From positions 124,001-188,000 of the forward strand of contig QVIN01000005.1 of assembly GCA_003416985.1 (NCBI GenBank): 64,000 nt of DNA, written 5' to 3'. Shown here piece by piece: positions 37,193-46,126 of the stretch; position 1 is the first letter of the stretch, and each line of letters opens with the position of its first letter. Position numbers and translations under genes: made by a program. Under the pieces are notes generated by a model that saw nothing but the letters and a program-made list of their open reading frames with translations, made no database searches and was not told the origin of the DNA. The stretch comes from Duganella sp. BJB480. Its GTDB lineage: Bacteria > Pseudomonadota > Gammaproteobacteria > Burkholderiales > Burkholderiaceae_D.

Positions 37193-38148
37193 CCGCGCAG
37201 TCCCGGCGCCGGCGTGGCGATGCGCTCGCGCAGGATGCGCTCGAAGTGGGTCGGATCGTGCGGCGTCAGCATCTCCGCCTCGCGCGGCTGGTGGAAGTCG
37301 TACAGGCGCGACAGCCAGAAGCGCAGCGCCGCCGCCCGCAGCATCGGCTGCCAGGCGGTCTGCTCGGCGTCGGTGAACGGGCGCACGGCGTGGTAGGCGT
37401 CGAGCATGGCGCGCACGCGGGCCGTGTCCAGCACGCCGGTGTCGAGAGCTATGCACCAGTCGTTGACCGTGACCGCCACGTCGAACAGCCAGGTGTCGCA
37501 GCCGGCGAAGTAGAAGTCGAAGAAGCCGGTCAGGCGCTCGCCGTCGAACATGACGTTGTTGCGGAACAGGTCGGCATGCACCGGGCCGCGCTGCAGCAGG
37601 CGGTAGGTGTCGCAGGCCGCGAACGCTTCCTGGAAGTGCATCTCGGCGCGCAGCAGGTGGGCGCAGCTGTCGTCCAGGAAGGGCAGCACGTGCGGCGTGG
37701 TCTCGTTCCACCAGTCCAGGCCGCGCAGATTGGGCTGCGCCAGCGGATAGTCGACCGCCGCCAGGTGCATGCGCGCCAGCATGGCGCCGACGGCGGCGCA
37801 ATGCACCGGCTGCGGATCCATCTGCGACTTGCCTTCGAGCTTGGTGACGATGGACGCCGGCTTGCCGTGCAGGGCGACGATCAGCTCGCCCTGGTCGTTG
37901 CCGATGGGCGCCGGCACCAGCACGCCGCGGTCGGCCAGGTGGTGCATCAACTTGAGGTAGAACGGCAACTGTTCGAAGGACAGAATCTCGAAGATCGTCA
38001 GCACGAACTCGCCGCGCTCCGTCGTCAGGAAGAAGTTGCTGTTTTCAATGCCGCTGGCGATGCCTTTGAGCGCCAATGGCTGGCCGAGGGGAAACTGCTT
38101 GATCCACGGGGTAAGGTCATCCAGGCTGACCGGGGTAAACACTGCCAT
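37189..38148 (-). CDS. thrB: Homoserine kinase (ThrB, APH-like type)
   Basis: Phosphorylates homoserine in threonine biosynthesis. It has 319 residues of the protein-kinase/aminoglycoside-phosphotransferase-like form found in many beta- and gammaproteobacteria, not the GHMP form of E. coli. It starts [22 protein letters not shown]. The nucleotide loop region is [14 protein letters not shown], the catalytic loop is [16 protein letters not shown] (H-x-D-x-x-x-x-N) and the Mg-binding motif is [18 protein letters not shown] (D-F). The start at 38148 begins with the conserved N-terminus; longer openings upstream are antisense-like. It forms a unit with DUF2782 upstream and the BPSS1780 gene downstream. 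Confidence 0.94.
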   Translation of the reverse strand: MAVFTPVSLDDLTPWIKQFPLGQPLALKGIASGIENSNFFLTTERGEFVLTIFEILSFEQLPFYLKLMHHLADRGVLVPAPIGNDQGELIVALHGKPASIVTKLEGKSQMDPQPVHCAAVGAMLARMHLAAVDYPLAQPNLRGLDWWNETTPHVLPFLDDSCAHLLRAEMHFQEAFAACDTYRLLQRGPVHADLFRNNVMFDGERLTGFFDFYFAGCDTWLFDVAVTVNDWCIALDTGVLDTARVRAMLDAYHAVRPFTDAEQTAWQPMLRAAALRFWLSRLYDFHQPREAEMLTPHDPTHFERILRERIATPAPGLRG

Positions 38149-38228
38149 GAGAAAACTTGATGAGGTTCGGTGAGCGGCGCCGCCGTCGGGGCGGGCGCCG
38201 GGGGACGCCCGCGCAGGGCGGGCGCGCG

Positions 38229-38633
38229 TTATTTCACGGCGGGCGGCGCGGTGGTGTCCGTCGAGCCGTCTTCTTCCGTGGTCTTTTTCTTTTTCTTGCC
38301 GATGTCGAATTCCATCACGGTCCATTGCGGGCCGCGGTTGGCGCCCCCCATCGCATCGCCGGGTAGGGCGGTGCCGGCCGGGCGGTTCGGCTTCAGCGTG
38401 TAGGTGCTTGGACCGCTTTTGACGGTCGCTTCCACCACTTGGCCGCTGTTGTCGCGTTTTTCGGTGATCTTGTGTTCCGGCGCCGGCTTGGCCGTCACCG
38501 TGATCGGATCGTCCGCCACTTCCTCTATTTTTTCCAGTTTTGGCGGCGCCTGGCTCGGAGTCGACTGGGCAAACGCCGTGTGGGCGCTGAGCGTCAGGAG
38601 GAGGGCAGGCCAGAGGGTAGAGGTGCGCGTCAT
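38229..38633 (-). CDS. DUF2782 family exported protein
   Basis: A 134-residue protein with a signal peptide ([22 protein letters not shown]), a [17 protein letters not shown] stretch, the core [29 protein letters not shown], and the end [17 protein letters not shown] followed by a polar tail. The core E-x-R-x-x-G-x-V-x-E-x-x-V and YxLxP pattern is DUF2782, a small periplasmic protein of unknown role. Genes for it commonly lie between polA and thrB in this group. Here it diverges from polA across 230 bases (38634-38863) that hold the two promoter regions but no further gene. Confidence 0.9.
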   Translation of the reverse strand: MTRTSTLWPALLLTLSAHTAFAQSTPSQAPPKLEKIEEVADDPITVTAKPAPEHKITEKRDNSGQVVEATVKSGPSTYTLKPNRPAGTALPGDAMGGANRGPQWTVMEFDIGKKKKKTTEEDGSTDTTAPPAVK

Positions 38634-38863
38634 GATGAATCGCCTTAGAGGTGAAATACGGCGGTGAAAAACCGTCAAAATTTTATGTATGATCCATTGT
38701 AACAAACAGACACGCTTCGCTGTTTTTAAAAGCCGTTTTCCCCATGTTGTTGATTTGAAAAGACCGTGGCGGGCGGGCGAAACCCGGCCAAAACCTGCGA
38801 TAATGCGCCATCCATGGCCTGGCCGACATTGTTGCGCGCCGCCCCCACCCATATCTAGTGTCT

Positions 38864-41632
38864 ATGCAAAATACCCTGCTGTTAGTTGACGGTTCCAGTT
38901 ACCTCTATCGCGCCTTCCACGCGCTGCCCGACCTGCGCAGCCCGGACGGCTATCCGACCGGCGCCATGCACGGCATGGTCAACATGTTGCGCCGTTTGCG
39001 CGCCGACTATCCGGCCGCCTACATCGCCTGCGTGTTCGACGCCAAGGGCAAGACCTTCCGCGACGACATGTATCCCGAGTACAAGGCCACGCGCGCCTCG
39101 ATGCCGGACGACCTGCGCCTGCAGATCGAACCCATCCACGAGGCGGTCAAGGCCATGGGCTGGCCCATCCTGATGGTCGAGGGCGTGGAGGCGGACGACG
39201 TCATCGGCACGCTGTCGGTGCAGGCGGCGCAGGCCGGCATGAACGTGGTGGTGTCCACCGGCGACAAGGACCTGGCGCAGCTGGTCAACGACAAGGTCAT
39301 GCTGATCAACACCATGACCAACGAGAAAATGGACGAGGCGGGCGTGCTGGCCAAGTTCGGCGTGCCGCCCAACCGCATCATCGACTACCTGACCTTGATC
39401 GGCGACACGGTCGACAACGTGCCGGGCGTGTCCAAGTGCGGCCCGAAGACCGCGCTCAAGTGGCTGTCAGCCTACGACTCGCTGGACGGCGTGATCGCCA
39501 ACGCGGAAAAGATCACCGGCGCGGTCGGCGAGAACCTGCGCAGCGCGCTGGAATGGCTGCCGAAGGGCCGCGAGCTGATCACCGTGAAGCTGGACTGCGA
39601 CCTGTCCGAACACATGGCGACGATCAGCGAATCGCTGGTGGCGCGCGGCGAGGACAAGGAAACCTTGCTGGCCTTCTTCGGCAAGTACGGCTTCAAGACG
39701 CTGCTGCGCGAGCTGGGCACGCCATCGGCGCCGGTCGGCGCCCCGGGCAAGGCCGCCGCCGCTGAACCGGCGGCCGGCGGCGCCGTCTCCGCCAACATGG
39801 ACATGTTCGGCGAAGCGCCCAAGCTCAGCACCAACTACGAAACCGTGCTGACCGACGAACAGCTGGACAAATGGATCGCCCTGATCGACGCCGCCAAGCT
39901 GACCGCGGTCGACACCGAAACCACCTCGCTGGAGCCGATGACGGCGCAGATGGTTGGCATCTCGCTGTCGGTCGAGCCGGGCGTGGCGTGCTACATCCCG
40001 GTGGCGCACAGCTACCAGGGCGTGCCCGGGCAGCTGTCGCGCGAGCACGTGCTGGCCCGGCTGAAGCCATGGCTGGAGGACGCCACCAAGCTCAAGGTCG
40101 GCCAGAACCTGAAGTACGACAGCCACATCTTCGCCAACCACGGCGTGAAGCTGCAAGGCATCGAGCACGACACGCTGCTCGAATCGTATGTGTTCGAATC
40201 GCACCGCACGCACGACATGGACAGCCTGGCGCTGCGCCACCTGAACCACACCACCATCCCGTTCGTGGACGTGTGCGGCAAGGGCGCCAGCATGATCACC
40301 TTCGACAAGGTGGAGATCGGCCGCGCTACCGAGTACGCGGCGGAGGACGCCGACATCACGCTGCGCCTGCACCAGGCGATGATCGGCGAGGTGGAGAACG
40401 ACGCCAAGCTGAACTTCATCTACCGCAACATCGAGCTGCCGACCGCCGTGGTGCTGCAAAAGATCGAGCGCAACGGCGTGCACATCGACGCCGAGCTGCT
40501 CAACATTCAGTCGGCCGAGCTGGGCGCGCGCATCGCCGAGCTGGAGGCCAAGGCGCACGAGCTGGCCGAGCAGCCCTTCAACCTCGGTTCGCCCAAGCAG
40601 ATTGGCGAGATCTTCTTCGAGAAGCTCAAGCTGCCGGTGGTGAAGAAGACCCCGAGCGGCGCCCCGTCCACCGACGAGGAGGTGCTGCAGAAGCTGGCCG
40701 AGGACTATCCGCTGCCGAAAGTGCTGCTGGAATACCGCAGCCTGTCCAAGCTGAAGTCGACCTACACCGACAAGCTGCCCAAGGGGATCAACCAGGACAC
40801 CGGCCGCGTCCACACCAACTACGCGCAGGCGGTGGCGGTAACGGGACGCCTGGCCTCCAACGACCCCAACCTGCAGAACATCCCGATCCGCACCAAGGAA
40901 GGCCGCCGCATCCGCGAAGCCTTCATCGCGCCGCCGGGCAGCCACATCGTCTCGGCCGACTATTCGCAGATCGAGCTGCGCATCATGGCCCACATCTCGG
41001 AGGACGAGAACATGCTGCGCGCCTTCGCCGAGGGCGTGGACATCCACCGCGCCACTGCCGCCGAGATCTTCGGCGTGCCGCCGGAGGAAGTCAGCAGCGA
41101 GCAGCGCCGCTACGCCAAGGTGATCAACTTCGGCCTGATCTACGGCATGAGCGCCTTCGGCCTGGCCGGCAACCTGGGCATCGAGCGCGGCGCGGCGCAA
41201 AGCTATATCGACCGCTACTTCGCGCGCTTCTCGGGCGTCAAGCAGTACATGGACGACACGCGCCTGCAGGCCAAGGCGCGCGGCTACGTCGAGACCGTGT
41301 TCGGCCGCCGCCTGTGGCTGCCGGAGATCAATTCACCGAACGGCCCGCGCCGCCAGGGCGCCGAACGCGCCGCGATCAACGCGCCGATGCAGGGCACGGC
41401 GGCCGACCTGATCAAGCTGGCCATGGTGGCCGTGCAGGATTGGCTGGAAAAGGATAAGCTGCAAACCAAGATGATCATGCAGGTGCACGACGAACTGGTG
41501 CTGGAAGTGCCGGACGCCGAACTGTCGCTGGTCAAGGAAATGCTGCCGAAGCTGATGGCCGGCGTGGCGGAGCTGAAGGTTCCGCTGACCGCCGAAGTCG
41601 GCGTGGGCAAGAACTGGGAGGAAGCACATTGA
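38864..41632 (+). CDS. polA: DNA polymerase I
   Basis: Repair and Okazaki-processing polymerase, 922 residues from ATG 38864 (MQNTLLLVDGSSYLYRAF). The N-terminal 5'-3' exonuclease domain (about 1-290) has VDGSSYLYRAFHAL, VSTGDKDLAQLV and DYLTLIGDTVDNVPGV. The 3'-5' exonuclease domain carries AVDTETTSLEPM, so its first metal-binding D and E are present and proofreading is likely active. The polymerase domain has the motifs SADYSQIELRIMAHIS (A), KVINFGLIYGMSAFGLA (B/O-helix) and QVHDELVLEVP (C). A GTG six bases upstream is an alternative start. Confidence 0.97.
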   Translation: MQNTLLLVDGSSYLYRAFHALPDLRSPDGYPTGAMHGMVNMLRRLRADYPAAYIACVFDAKGKTFRDDMYPEYKATRASMPDDLRLQIEPIHEAVKAMGWPILMVEGVEADDVIGTLSVQAAQAGMNVVVSTGDKDLAQLVNDKVMLINTMTNEKMDEAGVLAKFGVPPNRIIDYLTLIGDTVDNVPGVSKCGPKTALKWLSAYDSLDGVIANAEKITGAVGENLRSALEWLPKGRELITVKLDCDLSEHMATISESLVARGEDKETLLAFFGKYGFKTLLRELGTPSAPVGAPGKAAAAEPAAGGAVSANMDMFGEAPKLSTNYETVLTDEQLDKWIALIDAAKLTAVDTETTSLEPMTAQMVGISLSVEPGVACYIPVAHSYQGVPGQLSREHVLARLKPWLEDATKLKVGQNLKYDSHIFANHGVKLQGIEHDTLLESYVFESHRTHDMDSLALRHLNHTTIPFVDVCGKGASMITFDKVEIGRATEYAAEDADITLRLHQAMIGEVENDAKLNFIYRNIELPTAVVLQKIERNGVHIDAELLNIQSAELGARIAELEAKAHELAEQPFNLGSPKQIGEIFFEKLKLPVVKKTPSGAPSTDEEVLQKLAEDYPLPKVLLEYRSLSKLKSTYTDKLPKGINQDTGRVHTNYAQAVAVTGRLASNDPNLQNIPIRTKEGRRIREAFIAPPGSHIVSADYSQIELRIMAHISEDENMLRAFAEGVDIHRATAAEIFGVPPEEVSSEQRRYAKVINFGLIYGMSAFGLAGNLGIERGAAQSYIDRYFARFSGVKQYMDDTRLQAKARGYVETVFGRRLWLPEINSPNGPRRQGAERAAINAPMQGTAADLIKLAMVAVQDWLEKDKLQTKMIMQVHDELVLEVPDAELSLVKEMLPKLMAGVAELKVPLTAEVGVGKNWEEAH

Positions 41633-41668
41633 GAATGTGCTTCCGCTAACTACTATCTGAGGAATCGC

Positions 41669-42553
41669 ATGGATGATTTGAGGCAGGATGCAGAGAGTTT
41701 GCTGACCAAGACCAGTCTGTCGGACGGCGTCGACCGCCGCGACTTCCTGAAGGTGGCGCTGGGTACCGGCTTCGCGGCCGCCGCCATGCCGGTGGTGGCG
41801 CAGAACGTCATCAAGACCGACACCACCGGCCTGACCGCCGGCACCATCACCCTGACGGTGGACGGCGTGCAGGTGCCGGTGTACCGCGCCCAGCCCGAAG
41901 GCAAGGCCAACCTGCCGGTGGTTCTGGTGGTGTCGGAGATCTTCGGCGTGCACGAGCACATCGCCGACGTCGCCCGCCGCTTCGCCAAGCAGGGCTACCT
42001 GGCGCTGGCGCCCGACCTGTTCGTGCGCCAAGGCGACCCGCAAAAGGCCGCCTCGATCGCCGAACTGCAACGCGACATCATCTCCAAGACGCCGGACGCG
42101 CAAGTGATGGCCGACCTGGACGCGACCGTGGCTTGGGCCAAAGCCAACGGCGGCAACGGCGACAAGATCGGCATCACCGGCTTCTGCTGGGGCGGCCGCA
42201 TCACCTGGCTGTACGCCGCGCACAATCCCAGCATCAAGGCCGGCGTGGCTTGGTATGGCCGCCTGGTGGGCGAGAGCAATCCGGTGACTCCCAGGCATCC
42301 AATTGATATCGCTGGATCTCTGACGGTGCCGGTGCTCGGCCTGTACGGCCTGAAGGACACGGGCATCACCCAGGACTCGATCGCGGCCATGAAGGCGGCG
42401 CTGGCCAAGGGGGCGAACAAGTCGACCTTCGTGGTCTACCCGAACTCCGGCCACGCCTTCAACGCCGACTACCGCCCCAGCTACGTCGAGGCGGACGCCA
42501 AGGACGGCTGGAGCCGCGCGCTGGCGTGGTTCAAGCAGAACGGCGTGTCCTGA
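41669..42553 (+). CDS. Dienelactone hydrolase family protein with Tat-like leader
   Basis: A 294-residue alpha/beta hydrolase. The N-terminal leader has a twin-arginine-like motif (VDRRDFLKVALGTGFAAAAMPVVAQ), so folded export is likely. The triad fits dienelactone hydrolase: nucleophile Cys in GITGFCWGGR, Asp in YGLKDTGIT and His in YPNSGHAFNADYR. The ITLTVDGVQVPVYRAQPEG entry and VVLVVSEIFGVHEHIADVARRFAKQGYLALAPDLF are standard. Substrate unknown; no chlorocatechol pathway genes are adjacent. It follows polA by 36 bases and precedes the ZIP gene, with no clear operon evidence. Confidence 0.92.
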   Translation: MDDLRQDAESLLTKTSLSDGVDRRDFLKVALGTGFAAAAMPVVAQNVIKTDTTGLTAGTITLTVDGVQVPVYRAQPEGKANLPVVLVVSEIFGVHEHIADVARRFAKQGYLALAPDLFVRQGDPQKAASIAELQRDIISKTPDAQVMADLDATVAWAKANGGNGDKIGITGFCWGGRITWLYAAHNPSIKAGVAWYGRLVGESNPVTPRHPIDIAGSLTVPVLGLYGLKDTGITQDSIAAMKAALAKGANKSTFVVYPNSGHAFNADYRPSYVEADAKDGWSRALAWFKQNGVS

Positions 42554-42583
42554 ACGCCGATTGAGCGCTGATTTACCGGCCAT

Positions 42584-43450
42584 TTGGCCAAAGATGAGCA
42601 CGAAACCGGGCTGGGCGGTAAAATAACGCCCCGGCCCGCGCGCAGCGGCACGGTCCCTGCTACAAGAGGCTATAACATCGATCCCGTACTCATCTCCATC
42701 CTACTGGCCACCACGGTTGCCGGCGTCGTCAGCATCACCGCTGCCGCGGTGTTCTCGTTTACGCTGCTGTCGAAGGTGGTGGAGCGCATGGTTAGCCTGT
42801 CGGTGGGCATCATGCTGTCGACCTCGCTGCTGCACGCCTTGCCCGAAGCGTTCGAATCGCAGGCCAGCGCGCGCAGCCTGTTCGGCACGCTGCTGGGCGG
42901 GCTGCTGGCCTTCTTCCTGCTGGAGAAGATGGCCATCCTGCGCCATTCCCACCACCACGAGGGCGATGGCCACCACCACCACCACGGCCACGACAAGCGC
43001 GAGGCGGGCAAGGCCGGCTGGATGATCCTGGTCGGCGACGGCATGCACAACTTCACCGACGGCATCCTGATCGCGGCGGCCTTCCTGGCCAATCCCGAGC
43101 TGGGGCTGGTGACGGGGCTGGCCATCATCGCGCACGAGATTCCGCAGGAGATCGGCGACTTCATCGTGCTGCTCAACGCCGGCTTCTCGCGCACGCGGGC
43201 CTATGTCTACAACCTGCTGTGCAGCCTGCTGGCCATCGCCGGCGGCCTGCTGGGCTACTACACGCTGGACCGCGCCAGCAGCCTGATCCCGTATGTGCTG
43301 GTGTTCGCCTCGTCGGGCTTCATCTACATCGCCGTCAGCGACCTGATGCCTCAGATGCAACGCCGCGCCACGCTGCGCGAAACCATTCCCCAAGTTCTGC
43401 TGATCGCGCTGGGCGTGGTCATCGTCCTGTTCCTGACCCACGGCCACTGA
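42584..43450 (+). CDS. ZIP family metal transporter
   Basis: A 288-residue (maximum) inner-membrane transporter of the ZIP family (divalent metals such as zinc). Segments: ILLATTVAGVVSITAAAVFSF, MVSLSVGIMLSTSLLHALPEAF, FGTLLGGLLAFFLLEKMAI, a cytoplasmic His-rich loop (HSHHHEGDGHHHHHGHDKRE), then the metal-site helices GDGMHNFTDGILIAAAFL and GLAIIAHEIPQEIGDFIVLLNAG, and three more spans. The H-N-x-x-D-G and H-E-I-P-Q-E motifs are diagnostic. The start is uncertain: the only early candidate is TTG 42584, since no ATG occurs in frame before the second span; a later non-ATG start is possible. Confidence 0.9.
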   Translation: MAKDEHETGLGGKITPRPARSGTVPATRGYNIDPVLISILLATTVAGVVSITAAAVFSFTLLSKVVERMVSLSVGIMLSTSLLHALPEAFESQASARSLFGTLLGGLLAFFLLEKMAILRHSHHHEGDGHHHHHGHDKREAGKAGWMILVGDGMHNFTDGILIAAAFLANPELGLVTGLAIIAHEIPQEIGDFIVLLNAGFSRTRAYVYNLLCSLLAIAGGLLGYYTLDRASSLIPYVLVFASSGFIYIAVSDLMPQMQRRATLRETIPQVLLIALGVVIVLFLTHGH

Positions 43451-43497
43451 GCCTGCTCAACCCGGCGCGCCTTGCGCCAGGCAGCGCCGGGAGTATC

Positions 43498-43779
43498 ATG
43501 GCGGTCATGGACAGCAAACCGAATAAGCAGTCTGAGGCATTCGCTGCGCTCACCGCAGAGGATCGCGCTCGCCTTGAGCGGTTGGCTGTGCTCGCACAAC
43601 TGAGCCCTGAGGATCTTTGGCAGGATGTCTGGCTGTACGGGTTTGATGATGTTGAGGAAGGAATTCTGGCGGACCTGGAAGCCGACGAGTATTTCAAGCA
43701 CAACGCCGGTATCGATAACGCCGAAGTCATGGTGGCAGTACGTCAGTTGATCGCTCAAGCCGGGAGTAGCATGACATGA
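43498..43779 (+). CDS. Antitoxin-like small protein, first of two tandem paralogues
   Basis: A 93-residue acidic protein. LERLAVLAQLSPEDLWQDVWLYGFDDVEEGILADLEADEY is strongly similar to the next gene's product, so the pair arose by duplication. It has helical character and no membrane segments. The start at 43498 follows GGGAG; ATG 43507 is an alternative. Its stop overlaps the next start by four bases (ATGA). A RelE/ParE-type toxin gene follows the second paralogue, so an antitoxin or regulator role is likely but inferred. The region is less GC-rich than its flanks. Confidence 0.7.
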   Translation: MAVMDSKPNKQSEAFAALTAEDRARLERLAVLAQLSPEDLWQDVWLYGFDDVEEGILADLEADEYFKHNAGIDNAEVMVAVRQLIAQAGSSMT

Positions 43780-44060
43780 TGAACGCCAGACAAAAAAAGC
43801 AGGCTGAAGCGTTAGCGGCATTGTCCGCTGCCGATCGTATGCGGCTGGAACACCTGGCTGCCTTGGCTCAGATGGCGCCAGAACGTCTTTGGCCCGAGAT
43901 TTGGCAATATGGGTTCGACGATGTCGAGGAAAGCATCCAGGCCGATCTGGACGCGGATGCTGCTATTGCGGCCGGTCGAACCATCCCGCATGAAGAGGTC
44001 ATGGCGCAGGCTCGACGTATCCTGGAAGCCCATGTTAAACCCCGGCGCAAAGCCGACTAA
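43776..44060 (+). CDS. Antitoxin-like small protein, second tandem paralogue
   Basis: A 94-residue protein with LEHLAALAQMAPERLWPEIWQYGFDDVEESIQADLDADAAI, the same framework as the preceding product, then HEEVMAQARRILEAH and a basic end (VKPRRKAD). The second paralogue is directly coupled to the toxin gene: their coding regions overlap by 29 bases, as is usual in toxin-antitoxin pairs. The basic tail may contact the toxin. No named antitoxin family is recognised with certainty. Confidence 0.75.
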   Translation: MMNARQKKQAEALAALSAADRMRLEHLAALAQMAPERLWPEIWQYGFDDVEESIQADLDADAAIAAGRTIPHEEVMAQARRILEAHVKPRRKAD

Positions 44061-44334
44061 GCTGGCGATACACTGGTCACCGACGGCGCGCAGGTCGCTC
44101 GACCAGACCATTGCTCACATCAACGCCCAAGATATGTCGGCGGGCGACCTTGTGTTGCAGCGTTTGCAGAGTGCTTTGGATGCGATCGCCGCTCAGCCGG
44201 GAATTGGTACGCCTACCGATAGGCGTGGCATACGCCGATTCCCGATCCCGAAGACTGGCCATACAATCGATTACCGGGTCCATGAAGATGCGATCATGGT
44301 CACGCGGTGGGCACGCCAGAAGCGCAAAAGTTAA
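44032..44334 (+). CDS. RelE/ParE-family toxin
   Basis: A 100-residue protein. KLAIHWSPTARRSLDQTIAHINAQDMSAGDLVLQRLQSALDAIAAQPGIGTPTDRRGIRRFPIPKTGHTIDYRVHEDAIMVTRWARQKRKS follows the ParE/RelE fold: the W-x-x-A-x-x-D/R-L-D start, helix pair, P-x-x-G-x-P-x turn, R-x-(F) beta strands and final R-W-x-R-Q-x-R. ParE-type toxins block gyrase and RelE-type cut mRNA; which applies cannot be told. It overlaps the second antitoxin-like gene by 29 bases and the convergent sulfurtransferase gene by 4. Confidence 0.85.
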   Translation: MLNPGAKPTKLAIHWSPTARRSLDQTIAHINAQDMSAGDLVLQRLQSALDAIAAQPGIGTPTDRRGIRRFPIPKTGHTIDYRVHEDAIMVTRWARQKRKS

Positions 44335-45182
44335 GCGCCAGTCGCCACCGGCCGGGCCGGGTCGGCGCACCATTGGCTCCAGGAGCCGGGGTAGAGCGCG
44401 GCGCCTGGCAGGCCGGCCACTTCCAGTGCCAGCAGGTTGTGGCAGGCCGTCACGCCCGAGCCGCATTGCATGATCGCCTGCGGCGCGCTGGCGAACAGCG
44501 GCGCCCATTCCTCCCTCAGCTGCGCGGCGCCTTTGAAGCGGCCGTCGGCGTTCAGGTTGTCCTTGAAGAAGCGGTTCTTCGCGCCCGGAATATGGCCGCC
44601 GACCGGATCGATGGTCTCGTTCTCGCCGCGATAGCGGTCGGCCGCACGGGCATCGACCACCGTGCGCGCCTGCGTGGCCAGGTTGGCCACCACGTCCTCC
44701 ACCGACACCGTCGGCACCAGCGAAGCCCGCTCGGCGATCGTGCCGCGTGCGCGCGCAACGACCGGCGTCACCATCGGCAAGCCCTGCGCCTGCCAGGCGG
44801 CCAGGCCGCCGTCCAGCACCGCCACGGCAGGATGACCCACCCAGCGCAGCAGCCACCACAGGCGCGCCGCGAACATGCCGCCGTGCGCGTCATACGCCAC
44901 CACCTGCGTATCGTCGTTGATGCCCCAGCCGCGCAGCGTCTCGATCAGCGCCGCACGCCCCGGCAGCGGATGGCGGCCGCGAAACTTGCCGTCCGCGCCC
45001 ACCTTGGCGCCCGACAAATCGGTATCGATGTTGGCGAACTGCGCGTTCTGGATATGGCCGATGGCAAAGCCGTCGCGGCCCGCGTTCGGATTCATCAGGT
45101 CATGGCGGCAATCGAGTATCACCCAATTGTCGTCGGTCAAATGCTGGGAAAGGTCGGTGGCGCTGATCAGAGTGGTGTGCAT
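44331..45182 (-). CDS. Thiosulfate / 3-mercaptopyruvate sulfurtransferase
   Basis: A 283-residue two-rhodanese-domain enzyme. The N-terminal inactive domain contains WVILDCRHDLMNPNAGRDGFAIGHI and AYDAHGGMFAARLWWLLRWVGHPAVAVLDGGLAAW. The C-terminal domain has ARTVVDARAADRYRGENETIDPVGGHIPGAKNRFF and the active site CGSGVTA. The CG[S/T]G-V-T loop points to 3-mercaptopyruvate sulfurtransferase rather than thiosulfate sulfurtransferase (CRKGVT). It follows the DMT gene by 13 bases in the same direction, so probably in an operon with the transporter and the Rieske oxygenase. Confidence 0.93.
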   Translation of the reverse strand: MHTTLISATDLSQHLTDDNWVILDCRHDLMNPNAGRDGFAIGHIQNAQFANIDTDLSGAKVGADGKFRGRHPLPGRAALIETLRGWGINDDTQVVAYDAHGGMFAARLWWLLRWVGHPAVAVLDGGLAAWQAQGLPMVTPVVARARGTIAERASLVPTVSVEDVVANLATQARTVVDARAADRYRGENETIDPVGGHIPGAKNRFFKDNLNADGRFKGAAQLREEWAPLFASAPQAIMQCGSGVTACHNLLALEVAGLPGAALYPGSWSQWCADPARPVATGA

Positions 45183-45195
45183 ATTCCGGGTTTCC

Positions 45196-46119
45196 TTAGA
45201 CTTCGCTGGCTATCGGATCGGTAATGGCGATCGCCTTACCGCGCTCGGTGTTACGCGTATTGTAAAACGTTGTGGCCACGCCGGACACCAGCATCACGAC
45301 GATGCCCGCCCAGCTGTGCCAGCTGAACACATCGCCGAACACGAACACGCCCCACACGCTGGAAAACACGATGCCGGTGTACTGCAGATTGGCCACCACC
45401 AGCGTCTGCCCCAGGCGATAGGCGCGCGTCATGGCGATCTGCGCGCTGGTGGCGCAGATGCCGATGCCCAGCAACAGCAGGCCGCCGTGCACGCTGGTGA
45501 TGGGATGCCACACCACGCCCTGGCCGCCGGCCTGCGCATAATTGCCGGCGATGCCGGCCACCAGGTTCATGATCGCGAAGTAGAACACCACGCGGTTCTC
45601 GGGCTCGCCCGCCAGCCCCAGCTTGCGCACCTGCAGGTAGGCCATGGCCGACAGCACGCTGGAAGTGAGCGCGATCAGCGCCGGTGTCAATTGATTGGAA
45701 TGGAAGGCCGGCTGCAGCAGCAGCGTGACGCCGACAAAGCTCATGCCGACCGCCGCCAGCAGCGGCCACCTGACCTGGTTTTTGGCATGCCACCAGCCGA
45801 TCGCGAACAGCCACACGGCGATCCAGATCGGCGCCATGTAGTTGAGGGTCATGGCGGTGGCCAGCGGCAGCTTGGCGATGGCGTAGAACCACAGCCACAG
45901 CGACACCACGCCGACCAGCCCGCGCCACAAATGGGCGCCGGGCATGCTGGTGGTGAATTTTCCGCCTTGCAGTTTGATGGCGATGAACAGCACGACCACG
46001 CCCACCACGCCGCGATACATGACGATTTCGGATGTGGAGAACTGCTCCGAGGCCAGCTTCACGCACACCCCCATCGCGGCGAACATGAAACTGGCGAACA
46101 ACATCCAAAGTGACTGCAT
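45196..46119 (-). CDS. DMT superfamily (EamA) transporter
   Basis: A 307-residue protein with ten predicted membrane spans in two EamA repeats. The first repeat begins LWMLFASFMFAAMGVCVKLASEQFSTSEIVMYRGVVGVVVLF, with LPLATAMTLNYMAPIWIAV as its end. The second starts ALTSSVLSAMAYLQVRKLG and ends ANLQYTGIVFSSVWGVFVFGDVFSWHSWAGIVVMLVSGV. Such proteins export amino acids, purines or other metabolites; the substrate is unknown. It lies 7 bases after the Rieske oxygenase stop and 13 before the sulfurtransferase, so a three-gene operon is likely. Confidence 0.9.
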   Translation of the reverse strand: MQSLWMLFASFMFAAMGVCVKLASEQFSTSEIVMYRGVVGVVVLFIAIKLQGGKFTTSMPGAHLWRGLVGVVSLWLWFYAIAKLPLATAMTLNYMAPIWIAVWLFAIGWWHAKNQVRWPLLAAVGMSFVGVTLLLQPAFHSNQLTPALIALTSSVLSAMAYLQVRKLGLAGEPENRVVFYFAIMNLVAGIAGNYAQAGGQGVVWHPITSVHGGLLLLGIGICATSAQIAMTRAYRLGQTLVVANLQYTGIVFSSVWGVFVFGDVFSWHSWAGIVVMLVSGVATTFYNTRNTERGKAIAITDPIASEV

Positions 46120-46126
46120 CGGTTTC

